Assembly: GCA_021186555.1 (NCBI GenBank) | Contig: JAJKFL010000026.1 | Span: 3,363,709-3,427,708, forward strand | Origin: Reticulitermes speratus | Lineage: Eukaryota > Arthropoda > Insecta > Blattodea > Rhinotermitidae | Reading direction: 5' to 3' | Length of the DNA: 64,000 nucleotides | Shown: one piece after another, positions 45,601 to 55,978 of the stretch | Position numbering within the stretch: the stretch's first letter is position 1 | Layout: each line of letters begins with the position of its first letter | Notes under the pieces: generated by a model | What the model was told of the DNA's origin: nothing | Seen by the model: only the letters and a program-made list of their open reading frames with translations | Database searches by the model: none | Program-made: the position numbers and the translations under genes

Positions 45601-48223
45601 TTTCGAAAGTCTGACTTTTACTATCAAAGTGTTTGTTATGTTTTAACACTCTGTGTGCAAAATAAGCATAAGTATGTGTATTTATTTTACTGTAAATACA
45701 ACATAATTATTTTATGTGACAACTATTGTTTGTCACCTCTACTGCTACTGTGCTGCTGTATGGCTGGTTGGCTGAGTGGGATTTGTAAATGGGACAAACG
45801 AGTCGTCACGAAGTGGCAGCCGACAGTTGTCGGAATATGACAATATGTTGCATATGAATGTAAAATAGCATAGTTTTGAATTTCCTGTGGTTTATATTAT
45901 TCATGTTTTTTTCTTCCTGCCATTAACCTATATAAATTGAGAGCAAATTGTGTGTTTATAGTTTGTTGTTTATGTGAACGGCTGTGTCAACCATAATGGC
46001 GAATGCATTGAAGTACTGTGTGGCTCTGTTCCAGGGAGATTATGATTACGTACATTGATCCTCATATCACCGTGGAGCAATTGTGTCAGGAAATGAGGGA
46101 TATTTGCCGTTTTCCTCAAGACCAGGTTTTCACCATGAAATGGGTAGATGAAGAAGGTTAGTGTAGTGTATATATATTTACTGTGTTAACTCATTTACTG
46201 CCACATATGTCACCTGTAAAATTTGTAGCTCTCTGTTACAAGCATCACGGTATGTGTTTGGTGAGTTGATGTCAGTGGTAATGGAGTTGTGATTTATGTA
46301 AAAGGTGTCACATAAATGCAGTCAGATGTATTAGAAATTGTAAACAAGATAGGAAATGTCCACAGTGCAAAACATTTATGGCACATTTACTTAACCATAG
46401 CAAGCAATGAACGTTGGTAACCATTGTAACCATGGTTGCAATGGTACCCACAGGTACATTTGTAACCTTGTAAACCGACATAAGCATGATGACCAGAAAG
46501 TTAGTGGTAATTTTATTGACCATGGCAACATGGTATCAAAGGTAACAATAGAAAACATACAAATGTTGGTAATGTTGGTAACAAAGGCTAATATCCATTT
46601 TTCACTGTCATTTAGTGCAGTGGTATTCAACCTTTTTTGTTCGCGTACCCCCACATATATTTTTTTTTCAACTTTGTACCCCCCAAAGTTGTTGGTGCAT
46701 AATTCAAGTTATACACAGTCTATAATCTACATCTAAAATAAGTTAAATAAATTACATCCAAAATAATGTATTAAATAATAAGTTTTAAACGAGAAAAAGG
46801 AGAATCAAGCTATTAATAACAAATATATTATTGCCTATCATATAAAAATTAATAAAGGAACAAAGGTCTTTTAGCAAAGCAAAATTATGTGCACTATGTG
46901 GAATAAAATGAAACTAGCCACCCAGATAAGAATAGCATAAAGGAGAGAGAGAGAGAGAAATGGCGCTCCCAAATCGCATGTCCTTACGTCCGGTCTCTTG
47001 TGGCTAACCCTAAATCTGGCCCTGATTATTCAGTGTTTATCATGAAATAAAACATTTATTTTTTTTTATTTTATGTACCGTACCCCAGGTTGAATACCAC
47101 TGGTTTAATGAATGCACCTCGCAGGATATGATGATTCAGGACTGAAAAATTCAAAGTTTGAATCCTTCATGTCCAAATAAGGTATCACATATTTCTCACC
47201 TGGCCTGTTGGTTATAAACGTGAGGTAGGTTAGCTCAGTGTGTACAGTGACTGCCAGTTGGCTAGATATTGAATAGGAGGCTGGGTAGGTCCCAGAGCCT
47301 GTCTTGACATTTTGCAGAAGAGAAGAGTCTCTTGCACCTGCCAGGAATCAAGCCCCGGATTGTCCAGCCGGTAGCCTAGTCACTATACCGATCATGCTAT
47401 CAGGGCTGCCTTATATGTCGGTAAATACAGTATGTAATGATACAGTGCCGATCCCAGTGGCCGTGCGGTCTAAGGTGTGGGTGTGCGGCCGCTCACTTAC
47501 TAGGATTGCGGGTTCGAATCCCGCTGAGGGCATGGATGTTCGTCTCTTGTGTTGTGTGTTGTCAGGTAGAGGTCTCTGCGACGAGCTGGTCCCTCGTCCA
47601 GAGGAGTCCTATCGAGTGTGGTGTGCCTATAGAAAGTGCGATCATGAAGCCTTGAAAGATGAGGCGGCCTAGGCCCCCAAAGGTCTGTTGAGCCATAAAA
47701 AAAAAAAAAAATAAAAATAAAAAAAAATAATACAGTACCATTGCTTCCACTGTGAGATTAGGTATTCACTAATTCATGTTAATGTCATTTGATGTGCTTT
47801 TAGTGCATTTAGCAGGTGATTTTTCTCCATTTTATGGCTAACGGTTTATGTCAAAGATCAGGTTGTAGACAAGTTCAGGTGAGACTTGACTAGGGACAAC
47901 ACCTTGAATGTGTTAAGAGGTTGTTGAGGTAGAGTGCCACTTCTTGTAGAGCTCGTTACCAGATGGAGGTACATGACTGGCTTGATGTCGCAGCTGACTT
48001 TACTGTAGGAGTAAGAGTCTCCTTCCAGGAGTCGCACTGCACTCAATCAGCCCATAGCCATTACTATCACACATTCATTTATGTTAATTCTGTTTTTAGC
48101 AGCTGTATATTTCAGTTTTCTTTTTGTCTTCAGGTGATCCGTGTACGATCTCAACGCAGATGGAACTGGACGAAGCTGTTCGCCTGTATGAAGTCAACAG
48201 GGACTCGGAACTCACCATACACG
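42571..48223 (+). CDS. aPKC: Atypical protein kinase C, first three coding exons (PB1 domain), partial
   Basis: Exons 42571-42635, 46035-46156 and 48134-48223 join to 277 nt, 92 residues plus one base. The protein starts [20 protein letters not shown] and continues through [40 protein letters not shown] and [14 protein letters not shown]. This is the PB1 domain of aPKC (PKC iota/zeta group), which binds the PB1 of Par-6 in the cell-polarity complex. The lysine of RVK (K17) and the acidic OPCA segment (W58 to D64) are both present. The start has a good context (CCAAAATGCC) and an upstream in-frame stop. The pseudosubstrate, C1, kinase and C-terminal parts were not found before position 64000, so intron 3 is at least 15.8 kb unless a small exon was missed. 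Confidence 0.93.
42636..46034 (+). other. aPKC intron 1
   Basis: 3,399 bp, GT-AG. It contains a LINE tail at 44010-44780; the rest is unique. Confidence 0.85.
44010..44780 (+). mobile_element. LINE tail (non-LTR reverse transcriptase C-terminus) with 3' end
   Basis: Two frames joined by a shift near 44425: [20 protein letters not shown], then [28 protein letters not shown], and then [20 protein letters not shown] and [20 protein letters not shown]. The coding part ends at 44648. The 3' end finishes in AATAAAACTGAAACTGAAAT, a typical LINE tail. It is related to 27950-28567 but from another subfamily. Confidence 0.85.
46035..46156 (+). CDS. aPKC: aPKC coding exon 2
   Basis: Acceptor TCTGTTCCAG, donor AAG|GTTAGT. 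It encodes [20 protein letters not shown] through MKWVDEE and ends one base into a glycine codon. Confidence 0.93.
46618..47102 (+). mobile_element. Non-autonomous hAT-type element, copy 2
   Basis: Termini CAGTGGTATTCAACC and GGTTGAATACCACTG, with 8-bp flanks ATTTAGTG and GTTTAATG. The interior matches 4510-5026 nearly base for base, including TTATGTGCACTATGTGGAAT and a shorter (GA)n. 485 bp. Confidence 0.88.
47235..47408 (-). mobile_element. SINE family A, old partial copy
   Basis: AATAGGAGGCTGGGTAGGTC and AAGCCCCGGATTGTCCAGCC match the family A head and body; the tail part is lost. Confidence 0.7.
47446..47728 (+). mobile_element. SINE family B, plus-strand copy with poly-A tail
   Basis: Head CCCAGTGGCCGTGCGGTCTA and B box GCGGGTTCGAATCCCGCTG, body ending in GTCTGTTGAGCCATAAAAA. 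Near-repeats AATGATACAGT (before) and AATAATACAGT (after, overlapping the A-rich tail) look like a TSD. Confidence 0.88.
48134..48223 (+). CDS. aPKC: aPKC coding exon 3
   Basis: Acceptor TTGTCTTCAG, donor CACG|GTGAGC. It encodes [20 protein letters not shown] and NRDSELTIH and ends one base into the next codon. Confidence 0.93.
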
Positions 48224-49101
48224 GTGAGCAGCGGCATTTTACATACTTTACGTACGAAACATATTGTTGCGTTGCGCGCTGTTTTGCTGTATGGAAGGCG
48301 TGTCGTGTATGTCAGCCTGTAGTCTAACGCTAAAGTGACAATTTTTTCCTTGGCCTATTCAGGGATGGGGACGGCATTGAAATAACAATTAAAAATGATA
48401 CACACTTTACAGTCAGGTTTTTATATTGTACGCACATCTTTAGTGTTTAATGCTCTGTGCGCAGCACTGTTGCCATCTCCTGATTGGGGAAGTTGCTAAC
48501 AAGATCCAAGAAAGTTTTCATTCTAAAGTATATTATCAGGAAGACAGAATAAAATAGGAAAAATTGAAGACAGCGGGGACACAGTCGGGGACAAAATTAG
48601 TCTTTCGGGGACTGTCCCCAAAAATCCGGGAAGAATGGTCACCTTATTTAACACACATGTCAGCTGAGCAGGTGGTTGTAGCAATAGCACTTAAGAATTG
48701 TGTTCTGGAGGTGCCTTGGCCAGGATATCGGCCATAATGACAGAGGTTCTGCGTAGATTTGTGTAGCGTTGTGTAGTTTTTGCCAGTTCCTCCAGATAAG
48801 TGCCATGAAACTACCTTCATTAGGCCACAACTGCTTTCTTTCAAATCATTTCCATTTCATCACACACAGATCGTTACTTTTCTTGATGCTGTGAATTCCA
48901 ACAGCATCATAAAATAAATGACAAAGATAAATGTACATTATATTGGCAATTAAACTTGTGGCTAGGCATGTTAAGTATAGATTGTAGCAGGAAAATCAAA
49001 GTCGTGATATTCTTGTGACTGTGGTTACGGATATTAGACCGTAGGCATCGTAATTAAGTGCCCAGTGTACTGTGGAAGAGATCTGGGATGTAAGTGGCTG
49101 C
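48224..49101. other. Intronic; no exon seen
   Basis: Unique sequence presumably in aPKC intron 3. No continuation of the PB1-C1 linker was recognised. Confidence 0.4.
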
Positions 49102-49113
49102 CCATTACTTTGC

Positions 49114-49405
49114 GTGGGCCGAGATAGCTCAGTCGGTATAGCGACTCGCTACGGGCTGGACGGTCCGGGGATCGAATCCCAGTGGGGGCAAGATTTTCAG
49201 CACCCATCCAGACTGGCCCTGGGGCCCACCTAGCCTCCTGTACAATGGGTACCGGGTCTCTTTCCTGAGGGTAAAGTGGCCGGGGCGTGGAGTTGACCAC
49301 CCACCCCCATAAAGTGCCAGGGTTAAAGAAAGAGTAGAGCTATACCTCTACTCCCCCTCTGGGCCTTCACAGCCTGTTGTAGGGTGAACTTTACTTTACT
49401 TTTGT
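49114..49405 (+). mobile_element. SINE family A with TSD
   Basis: Head GGGCCGAGATAGCTCAGTCG, B box GGGGATCGAATCCCAGT, body GGCCGGGGCGTGGAGTTGAC, tail GGGTGAACTTTACTTTACTT. Flanks CCATTACTTTGC (49102-49113) and CCATTACGTTGC (49406-49417). Confidence 0.92.
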
Positions 49406-49719
49406 CCATTACGTTGCACGTTCTTGACGTCAACATCTAGCGGATATTTCGGTTTTCTCAGCATCACGCTGCGTGTTGACTGGAGTCAACTGTCAGTGCC
49501 AAAGGGTTAAGATTATGGTGTTGTGTAGTTTTATGCTACGTAGCTTGATATATACACGTTGTTCTGCAGACAGCTGTGTGGCTCAGCTGTGAAAGTGCGT
49601 GACGTTACATCGAATGCGAAAACAAAATTAACGTATCGCACTTCGGACAAGGCATAAGTAAGAAATAAAAAATCCACGATAAGAAGGGAAAACTATGAGT
49701 GTAGACATACAGTGTATAA

Positions 49720-49928
49720 ACAATAACAGTTGAGCACAACTTGCATGTTTAAAAACCTCAGCTACGTGTTTTGGCTTTTGATATAAGCCATCATCGCGCT
49801 GTACAGTAATTTGAAAGTTCAATATGTAGCATGTGTAACGTATTGAATGTTCAAATTACTGTACCGCGCGATGACATGTAAAACATGTAACTGAGGTTTT
49901 TAAATGTGCAAGTTGTGCTCAACTGTTG
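49720..49928. mobile_element. Palindromic element with eroded hammerhead-like motif
   Basis: The arms GAGCACAACTTGCATGTTTA and TAAATGTGCAAGTTGTGCTC are inverted copies. The minus-strand core reads CGATGA and GCCAAAAC instead of CTGATGA and GAAAC, so the ribozyme fold is lost. Confidence 0.65.
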
Positions 49929-50234
49929 TGTACAGTTGCACAGTGGGATGAACGACATAAACATGTAGAACGTGGTCATGACAAGCCGTCGTCGTGAGTT
50001 AGACAAATACGGCGGGAGGAAAAGGACGGATACGGGGAATGAGGGAAGGAAAACATGACTTTTTGCTTAAAATTACGTGAAGAATAACATAATAATTTTA
50101 AACAATATACCTTTTAAGTAATTTTGTAAAATAGTTTTCATAATAATCTAAATACTACTCTGTATTTTAAATAAGAACTTTATACTTACAACAAGACAAG
50201 CTGATAGTTGCAATGTGTGACAGCATGAAATAAA

Positions 50235-50425
50235 ATACAGCCACACAGCCTCCTGTACAGTGGGTACTGAGGGCGGGGGGAGGGGATGCAAAAGGCCGGG
50301 GGTACGAATCTGACCACTGTCATGTCTATCTAGTGCTGAAGGGTTGAGAATTAGTGGAGATATACATCCACTTTCCACTCCCCCCATATGCCCTCATGAT
50401 GTGGACAGTTTTGCCTTTTTTTAAA
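50235..50425 (+). mobile_element. SINE family A, 3' part only
   Basis: CCTCCTGTACAGTGGGTACT and a body ending TACATCCACTTTCCACTCCC; the tRNA-like head is absent. Confidence 0.65.
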
Positions 50426-50522
50426 ATTCTATGTTAATTCGTACCGTGCACGTTCTTTCAATTAATGCACCAACCAAATTATGCACTTGGTAAAATACAA
50501 TTCAAGGCAAGTACAAAACTCC

Positions 50523-50560
50523 TACATGTTTCGGCACTGCGGTGCCATCATCAGGCAGTT
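50523..50560 (-). ncRNA. Hammerhead-like ribozyme, left arm
   Basis: Minus strand: CTGATGA-T, helix II GGCAC/GTGCC with loop CGCA, GAAAC-AT-GTA, then GG. All conserved core bases are present except for the extra T. Confidence 0.58.
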
Positions 50561-50984
50561 ATTTAGAACAAAGCAGTACAAGCCGAACACGCTAATCTGC
50601 GTACTGTATCGCCCTTATTGGAATGATTAAAATGTTAAAACATTAATATTCTGAACTACACAGAGTTAATAAGCATAACATTACAATGTTGTGATGTTAA
50701 AGTGGGCCGTTACAGGTATAAGTCTGTAGCTGTGTGTATTCTGTGTGGAGCATGTGTACAAACACGTGTCTCGATATCACGTGACTCGCAGAGATCTGGT
50801 GCAGATGGAGCTCGTACTACAGCTACGAACTTACACTTGTAACGGCTCACTTTTAACATCACAACATTGTAATGTTACGCTTATCAACTTTGTGTATGTT
50901 AGAATTTTAATACTGTAATCATTCCAGTAAGGCTGATGCAGTACGCAGATTAGTGTGTTGGCCTTGTACTGCTGTGTTCCAAAA

Positions 50985-51028
50985 ACCTCCCTGATGATGG
51001 CACCCCAGTGCCGAAACATGTAGGAGTA
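50985..51028 (+). ncRNA. Hammerhead-like ribozyme, right arm
   Basis: CTGATGA at 50991-50997, T, helix II GGCAC/GTGCC with loop CCCA, GAAAC at 51013-51017, AT, GTA. Stem I begins CTCC/GGAG. The predicted cut would follow A51022. Confidence 0.6.
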
Positions 51029-51212
51029 TTATACTCATCTTGCATTGTATTTTACTAAGTGCATGTGTTGGTTGGTGTATCAACTGTACGTTTGTCTGTA
51101 TGTTCAAGTGGTACTACCTTACTGTGCTGAAGACTGCGACATGAGCACATCGCGGGGTCACTTTTTGTAGACGTTCTTTACAGAAGCTGCTTCAGCCCGA
51201 TTAACACTGTGC

Positions 51213-51645
51213 GTACGATCACGGTACGATCACACTACGATCACGGTACGATCACACTACGATCACGGTACGATCACACTATGATCACGGTATGATCACA
51301 CTACGATCACACTACGATCACGGTATGATCACACTACGATCACGGTACGATCACACTATGATCACGGTATGATCACACTACGATCACGGTACGATCACAC
51401 TATGATCACGGTATGATCACACTACGATCACGGTACGATCACACTATGATCACGGTATGATCACACTACGATCACACTATGATCACGGTATGATCACACT
51501 ACGATCACACTATGATCACGGTATGATCACACTACGATCAAAGTACGATCACACTACGATCACGGTACGATCAAAGTACGATCACGGTACGATCAAAGTA
51601 CGATCACGGTACGATCAACGTACGATCAGAGTACGATCAAAGTAC
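51213..51645 (+). repeat. 11-bp GATC-rich tandem array, about 39 units
   Basis: Alternating 11-mers TACGATCACGG and TACGATCACAC, with TATGATC variants and, toward the end, CAAAG units. Pairs of units form a 22-bp higher-order pattern. Confidence 0.95.
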
Positions 51646-52744
51646 GCATCTGTTCGTGAGCGGACCGTGCCTTGAACGTAATCGCTAGTGTGGACGCTTG
51701 TATTGAGACAGAGCACAGTGAAGAGTGTTTGATCGGAACTTGACTGCGTCTGTAGTGTTTCGTGTTATCAGCACAGTCAGTTCAGGGCTGGAGAGTGTCT
51801 GTGCGGTGCGGGGCACTGATTGACACTGCGAAGACGTCTCTGTGACAGTGGTTGAAACAACAGGATACGAGATTTTGTGGGACCTGGTGGAAAGCGACTG
51901 TTTGGTAGATCTAGCAGAAGACGGGAGGACGATGAAGGTTACGAGAAGGTGAACAGAGGGAACCGATGTAGGGCTGCTTGACCCTGAAGATGATGGCATT
52001 AAGTTCATTCGAAACGTCGGTTAACTGTTTACCAGTCTACACGGCTTAGACATCCGGGAAGACGTGGATCCTCAGCTCCGTCGCTGTGACAGTGGGTCAC
52101 TGCTGCGACGTGCGAAGGATGTGAGATATGGCTGTAGCAAGATGGCGTGAGCGGGCCGTAGCTGCTGTCATTACGTCCGTAGGGGCGCATTCCAGTAATT
52201 TGCAGTACAGGAAGCTGTCCATTAAGTAGACGGGGGGCAGGCGTGTCTTGGCGCGCGTCTGTGCGTGACGTCACACGACATGTCTGTGGACTTCGTGGCT
52301 TTAAGGCCGTTTGATTGAATTCTGCGGACCTTAGGCTCCTCCCACACTGACGGCTTTAACCCGCTCCGAGCTACGAACGAGATATGTCGCTTAGATCTCC
52401 GCGTTTGTTTCGGCGATGACTTCGTTAATAGAAATGTACTTTGGTGTGGACATGCAGACTGGGTTTTGGTGGGGAAATGTGAGGGGAAGTCCGACTTGGA
52501 AGACGCAGGCGTAGGTAGGAGGATAATGCTAAAATGGATATTGAAGGAATAGGATGGGCGGGGACGTGGACTTATCGATGTGGATCAGGATAGGGAAAAG
52601 TGGCAGGCTGTTGTGAACACGGTAATGAACCTTCGGGTTATATAAAATGTGGAGAGTTGTTTGTCTAGCTGAGGAACTACTAGCTTATCAAGAAGGATTG
52701 TGCTGGGTGGAATTCGATGGACACGTGGACCTGCTGCCATAAAC
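51646..52744. other. No gene seen; palindrome-family sequence
   Basis: Relatively GC-rich. It contains a motif at 51984-52022 (CTGAAGA then ATTC-GAAAC-GTCG-GTT) with a weak helix II, followed by CCGGGAAGACGTGGATCCTC, which resembles the CATCCCAGAAGAC arm of other palindromes. The open frames at 51685-52274 are unidentified. Confidence 0.4.
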
Positions 52745-52970
52745 ACAACTCACAAATTACACACCAATAAAATGCAGTATATTTTCACTTTATATTCTTT
52801 AACCCCTACACATGTTTCGGCTTTTACAAGGCCATCTTCAGGGGGCTCGTAATGTACATTTACTTTACATCTGTGTTTATGTCTGCTATTAAGACAAGGG
52901 GTTGAAGAATAAAGAAGATAAAGTGAAAACAGTGCATTTTGTTGGTGTGTGATTTGTGTGCTGTACAAAT
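52745..52970. mobile_element. Hammerhead-bearing element, relative of 25860
   Basis: ACACCAATAAAATGCAGTAT followed by ATTTTCACTTTATATTCTTT corresponds to the left arm at 25855-25900; the right arm ends CAGTGCATTTTGTTGGTGTG. The interior is asymmetric. Confidence 0.75.
52803..52845 (-). ncRNA. Hammerhead-like ribozyme motif
   Basis: Minus strand: CCCC-CTGAAGA-T, helix II closing GGC/GCC, GAAAC-ATGT-GTA-GGGG. Stem I is only CCCC/GGGG before the arms diverge. Confidence 0.5.
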
Positions 52971-53154
52971 GGTATAAAGCTGCCACCGTAAAGTTTATTT
53001 ACAATATTGAGACGAAAGGTAAATTTATTCCTGTGATTAATATGTATTTTTTTTTTTTACCTAAGATTGTGTGATGAAATGAAAGAGGTTTAGACGCAGG
53101 GGACATGAAAGGCGCGGGAAAAAGAAATGAGAAAGGCGTATGGAGATATAAAAT

Positions 53155-53299
53155 GGTAAGGTAAAGCAATCCATTACAGGCCTGGACAGACCCTTAGGGT
53201 TACAGGATGTTGAGGCTCCCAGATTTGTAGACAATCGGCACATGAAGGTGGTAAGGTTGTCAGCCGGCCGCCTTTACCCCCTGGTACTCATTTCTGTTG
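53155..53299 (-). mobile_element. SINE family C fragment, cut by SINE A
   Basis: GGTAAAGCAATCCATTACAG through ACAATCGGCACATGAAGGTG to CTGGTACTCATTTCTGTTG; the rest is replaced by the SINE A that starts at 53300. Confidence 0.8.
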
Positions 53300-53592
53300 T
53301 GGGCCGCGATAGCTCAGTCGGTATAGCGACTCGCTACGAGCTGGACGGTCCGGGGATCGAATCCCGGTGTGGGCGAGATTTTCAGCACCTTCCAGACCAG
53401 CCCTGGGGCCTACCCAGCCTCCTGTACAATGGGTACCGGGTCTTTTTCCCGGGGGTAAAGCGGCCGGGGCGTGGAGTTGACCATCCATCCTCATCTAGTG
53501 CCAGGTCAAAGAAACAGTAGAGCTACACCTCTACTCCCCCTCTGGGCCTTCATGGCCTGTTGTAGGGTGAACTTTACCTTTACCTTTACCAT
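53300..53592 (+). mobile_element. SINE family A
   Basis: Head GGGCCGCGATAGCTCAGTCG, B box GGGGATCGAATCCCGGT, tail with repeated TTTACC. It abuts the family C fragment and I see no clear TSD. Confidence 0.9.
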
Positions 53593-54002
53593 GGTTGAGA
53601 TGTATAGGTGATGTAGTTCATTCTTTTTTTGCAGTTGCAATTATTTTGAAACGTCGCGTAAAACGGTAGCAGCTTGTAGCGACTGTCGTGTAGCTTGTGA
53701 TGGCGTTCCGTGGAGTTAGTTGTGCTTATCGTCCGTGGAAAGAGGAACAGACTGTCATTTTGGGACTGGGTAACAGATTGTAAGGCTGATAGGCAAATAA
53801 GGTGTTAGGATGGTAAATGGAGAGCCTGAAAATAGTCTAAATAAATGAAAAACTGACGTCGAAACGTTCCACAGTAACGAAAGGCTGCAGTACGTGCCGA
53901 TTGACTGATGATACAGGGCTGAACAAAATGTATCTGATGTTGCGAAATTTATTTGACATTTTTTGTATGTAGTTACACATCTGCGTTAGGAATGTCACCA
54001 AA
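53593..54002. other. No gene seen
   Basis: Unique sequence without recognised features. Confidence 0.35.
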
Positions 54003-54140
54003 CGTCTTGATCTGGTGGTTGGCACGCCTGCTTCGTAATCGGGGGGGTTCTGGGGTTCGAGTCTCCGTGCGGAGACCGGCTGGCCACATTGAGATTCGTG
54101 GCTTTACTCAGCCCTACCATGCAAATACCGTAAAGTAGGT
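54003..54140 (+). mobile_element. tRNA-derived SINE-like element, short
   Basis: CTGGTGGTTGGCACGCCTGC (A box region) and TTCTGGGGTTCGAGTCTCCG (B box), followed by GTGGCTTTACTCAGCCCTAC. Confidence 0.65.
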
Positions 54141-54265
54141 CACGACCACTTCCTTCAACTTTTCTTTTCAGTAATCCGATAATCCTTATGTGTGTCTTTT
54201 ATCTACGGATTTTAAATTTGGAAGTTCAAAGCTTCGTTAAACCTATGAAGACTAAAATGAATGTA

Positions 54266-55597
54266 CGAGGGCTGTCCAAAAAGTATCCGACTATATTTTT
54301 TCCCGCGGTAAGTAATGGCGAAAGGGTGGGGAAACTGAGCGTAGTGGTAGAAGGGACTTTCATGCGCATGCGTGATTTTTTGCTGCCTCGCAACACCGCC
54401 GGATGCGTCTGTCGCTGCCAGATAGCGAAGTGGTGTAACACGTGTTCGTCGCATTCTCGTTTCGCTCACGATGACAGAATGTTTGGAGCAGCGATACTGC
54501 ATCAAGTTTTGTCAGAAACTTGGGGATACCCAAGCGGAAACAATCCGCAAAATTCAGCAGGCTTTCGGTGATGATGCAATGGGGGTCACTCAAATTAAAG
54601 AGTGGTTCAACCGCTTTAAAGATGGCCGCATGTCGGCGGACAGTGACCAGCGTTCCGGGAGACCGTCAACGAGCCGAAATGCTGATGTCATTGACAAAGT
54701 GCGGACATTGATCATGGAGGACCGTCGTTTGACCGTCCGGGAAATTGCTGATGAGGTTGGGATCAGCAGAGGTTCCGCAAACACGATTTTAACTGAGGAT
54801 GTGGGCATGCGAAGAGTGGTGGCAAAATTTGTGCCCAAGCTGCTTTCGCCGGAGTAGCAACAACTCCGGCTTGAGGTCGCGCAGGACATGCTGGAGTGCG
54901 CCAACAGGGATCCTGAGTTCCTGAAGACTGTGATCACTGGTGACGAGTCGTGGGTGTACGGATATGACCCGGAAACCAAGGTCCAGTCGTCACAATGGAA
55001 GCATCCAACATCCCCGAGGCCCAAAAAAGCACGACACGTTCGGAGCAATGTGAAGGTGATACTGACTGTTTTCTTCGATTACCGGGGTGTTGTGCATCAT
55101 GAGTACGCACCACTAGGCCAAACTGTTAATAAGGAGTACTACCAAGAAGTCCTCCGTCATCTTCGTGATGCAGTTCGGCGCAAGAGACCGGAGCTGTGGG
55201 ACGCACGCAACTGGCAGCTGCATCATGCCAATGCCCCAGCTCATTCATCACACCTGATCCAGGGTTTCCTGGCTAAGCACGGCATTCCACAGGTTCGCCA
55301 GGCTCCCTACTCTCCTGACATGGCTCCTTGTGATTTCTGGCTGTTCCCGAGATTGAAGACACCGCTAAAAGGCTCCCGTTTTGACAGCCGCGAGGACATC
55401 ATACAGAACGCGACGGCGCAGCTGCACACCATTCCAAAACAAGCCTTCCAGAATTGCTTCCAGCGATGGAAGGACCGCTGGGCTAAGTGTGTGGAGTCAC
55501 AAGGGGCCTACTTTGAAGGGGATTAGGTATTGTAACCACCCAGATACAGAACTCTGTTTTCCCGGCCCAAGGTCGGATACTTTTTGGACAGACCTCG
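54266..55597 (+). mobile_element. mariner-family DNA transposon, complete ends, 1,332 bp
   Basis: Inverted termini CGAGGGCTGTCCAAAAAGTA and, at right, TACTTTTTGGACAGACCTCG, each beside a TA duplication (54264-54265 and 55598-55599). Length and single-ORF layout are those of mariner elements. The encoded transposase is broken (see next entry). Confidence 0.95.
54471..55526 (+). pseudogene. mariner transposase, one internal stop and a lost catalytic Asp
   Basis: About 350 codons, matching the roughly 345 of mariner transposases. The N-terminal HTH region includes IKFCQKLGDTQAETIRKIQQ and VREIADEVGISRGSANTIL. A TAG interrupts codon 129 (54855-54857) after KLLSPE. The catalytic triad should be D,D34D: the first D is at codon 158 (TGDESW) and the third at 288 (YSPDMAPCDF), but the middle one, codon 253 in LHHANAPAH, is alanine where the family has D. 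The element is therefore inactive in both frame and chemistry. Its ends may still be mobilised by another transposase. Confidence 0.92.
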
Positions 55598-55599
55598 TA

Positions 55600-55835
55600 T
55601 GTTAGATATAGAGATTCAGTTCGTACCTCACAGGGGACACAGCTTTCTTTAGATAAACAGATCAGTGAATGCTGTATAGCGAATTGATGGGTATTTGTGC
55701 GAGAATTATGCGGAATGCGCAAATAAACTGTGAGAAAAATGCAGAGTTTTTATTGTTAAACCCGGTGGTACATATAGTTGCCACTAGGCTATAAGGAGAT
55801 AAATAAACCAATGATCACAAACATCGTAACATTTG
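55600..55835. other. No gene seen
   Basis: Unique flank to the right of the mariner. Confidence 0.3.
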
Positions 55836-55978
55836 AGGTTATCAGAGCGGTGGTGCTGTGTCGTAGTGTGAATGATTATTCTTGGACTGCTTTACGCTTG
55901 AATATGAAGACACCGCGATCCTCCGAAACGTCGGGAACCACTCGCCGAACGACACAGCTTCACATTCCAGAATTCTAA
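55836..55978. mobile_element. CTGGGATGTG-type palindrome, eroded
   Basis: The right side has CTCCGAAACGTCGGGAACCA and ACACAGCTTCACATTCCAGA; the left arm is poorly preserved. Confidence 0.45.

Larger units (their letters stand above)
46157..48133 (+). other. aPKC intron 2
   Basis: 1,977 bp. It holds a hAT MITE (46618-47102), an old SINE A (47235-47408) and a SINE B (47446-47728). Confidence 0.85.
50459..51080. mobile_element. Palindromic element with intact hammerhead-like motif in each arm
   Basis: The arms run from CACCAACCAAATTATGCACT at left to AGTGCATGTGTTGGTTGGTG at right, and pair inward through CATTACAATGTTGTGATGTT. About 620 bp in total. No protein is encoded. The two motifs point outward on opposite strands. 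Confidence 0.82.

Noticed and set aside
49114-49190. tRNA gene
   Set aside because: A and B boxes are present but the acceptor stem does not close and the body continues into a dispersed SINE; the same holds at 2427, 3503, 47446, 53300 and 57802.
53860-53885. Hammerhead motif (CTGACGTCGAAACGTT)
   Set aside because: No helix II can form between CTGACG and GAAAC.
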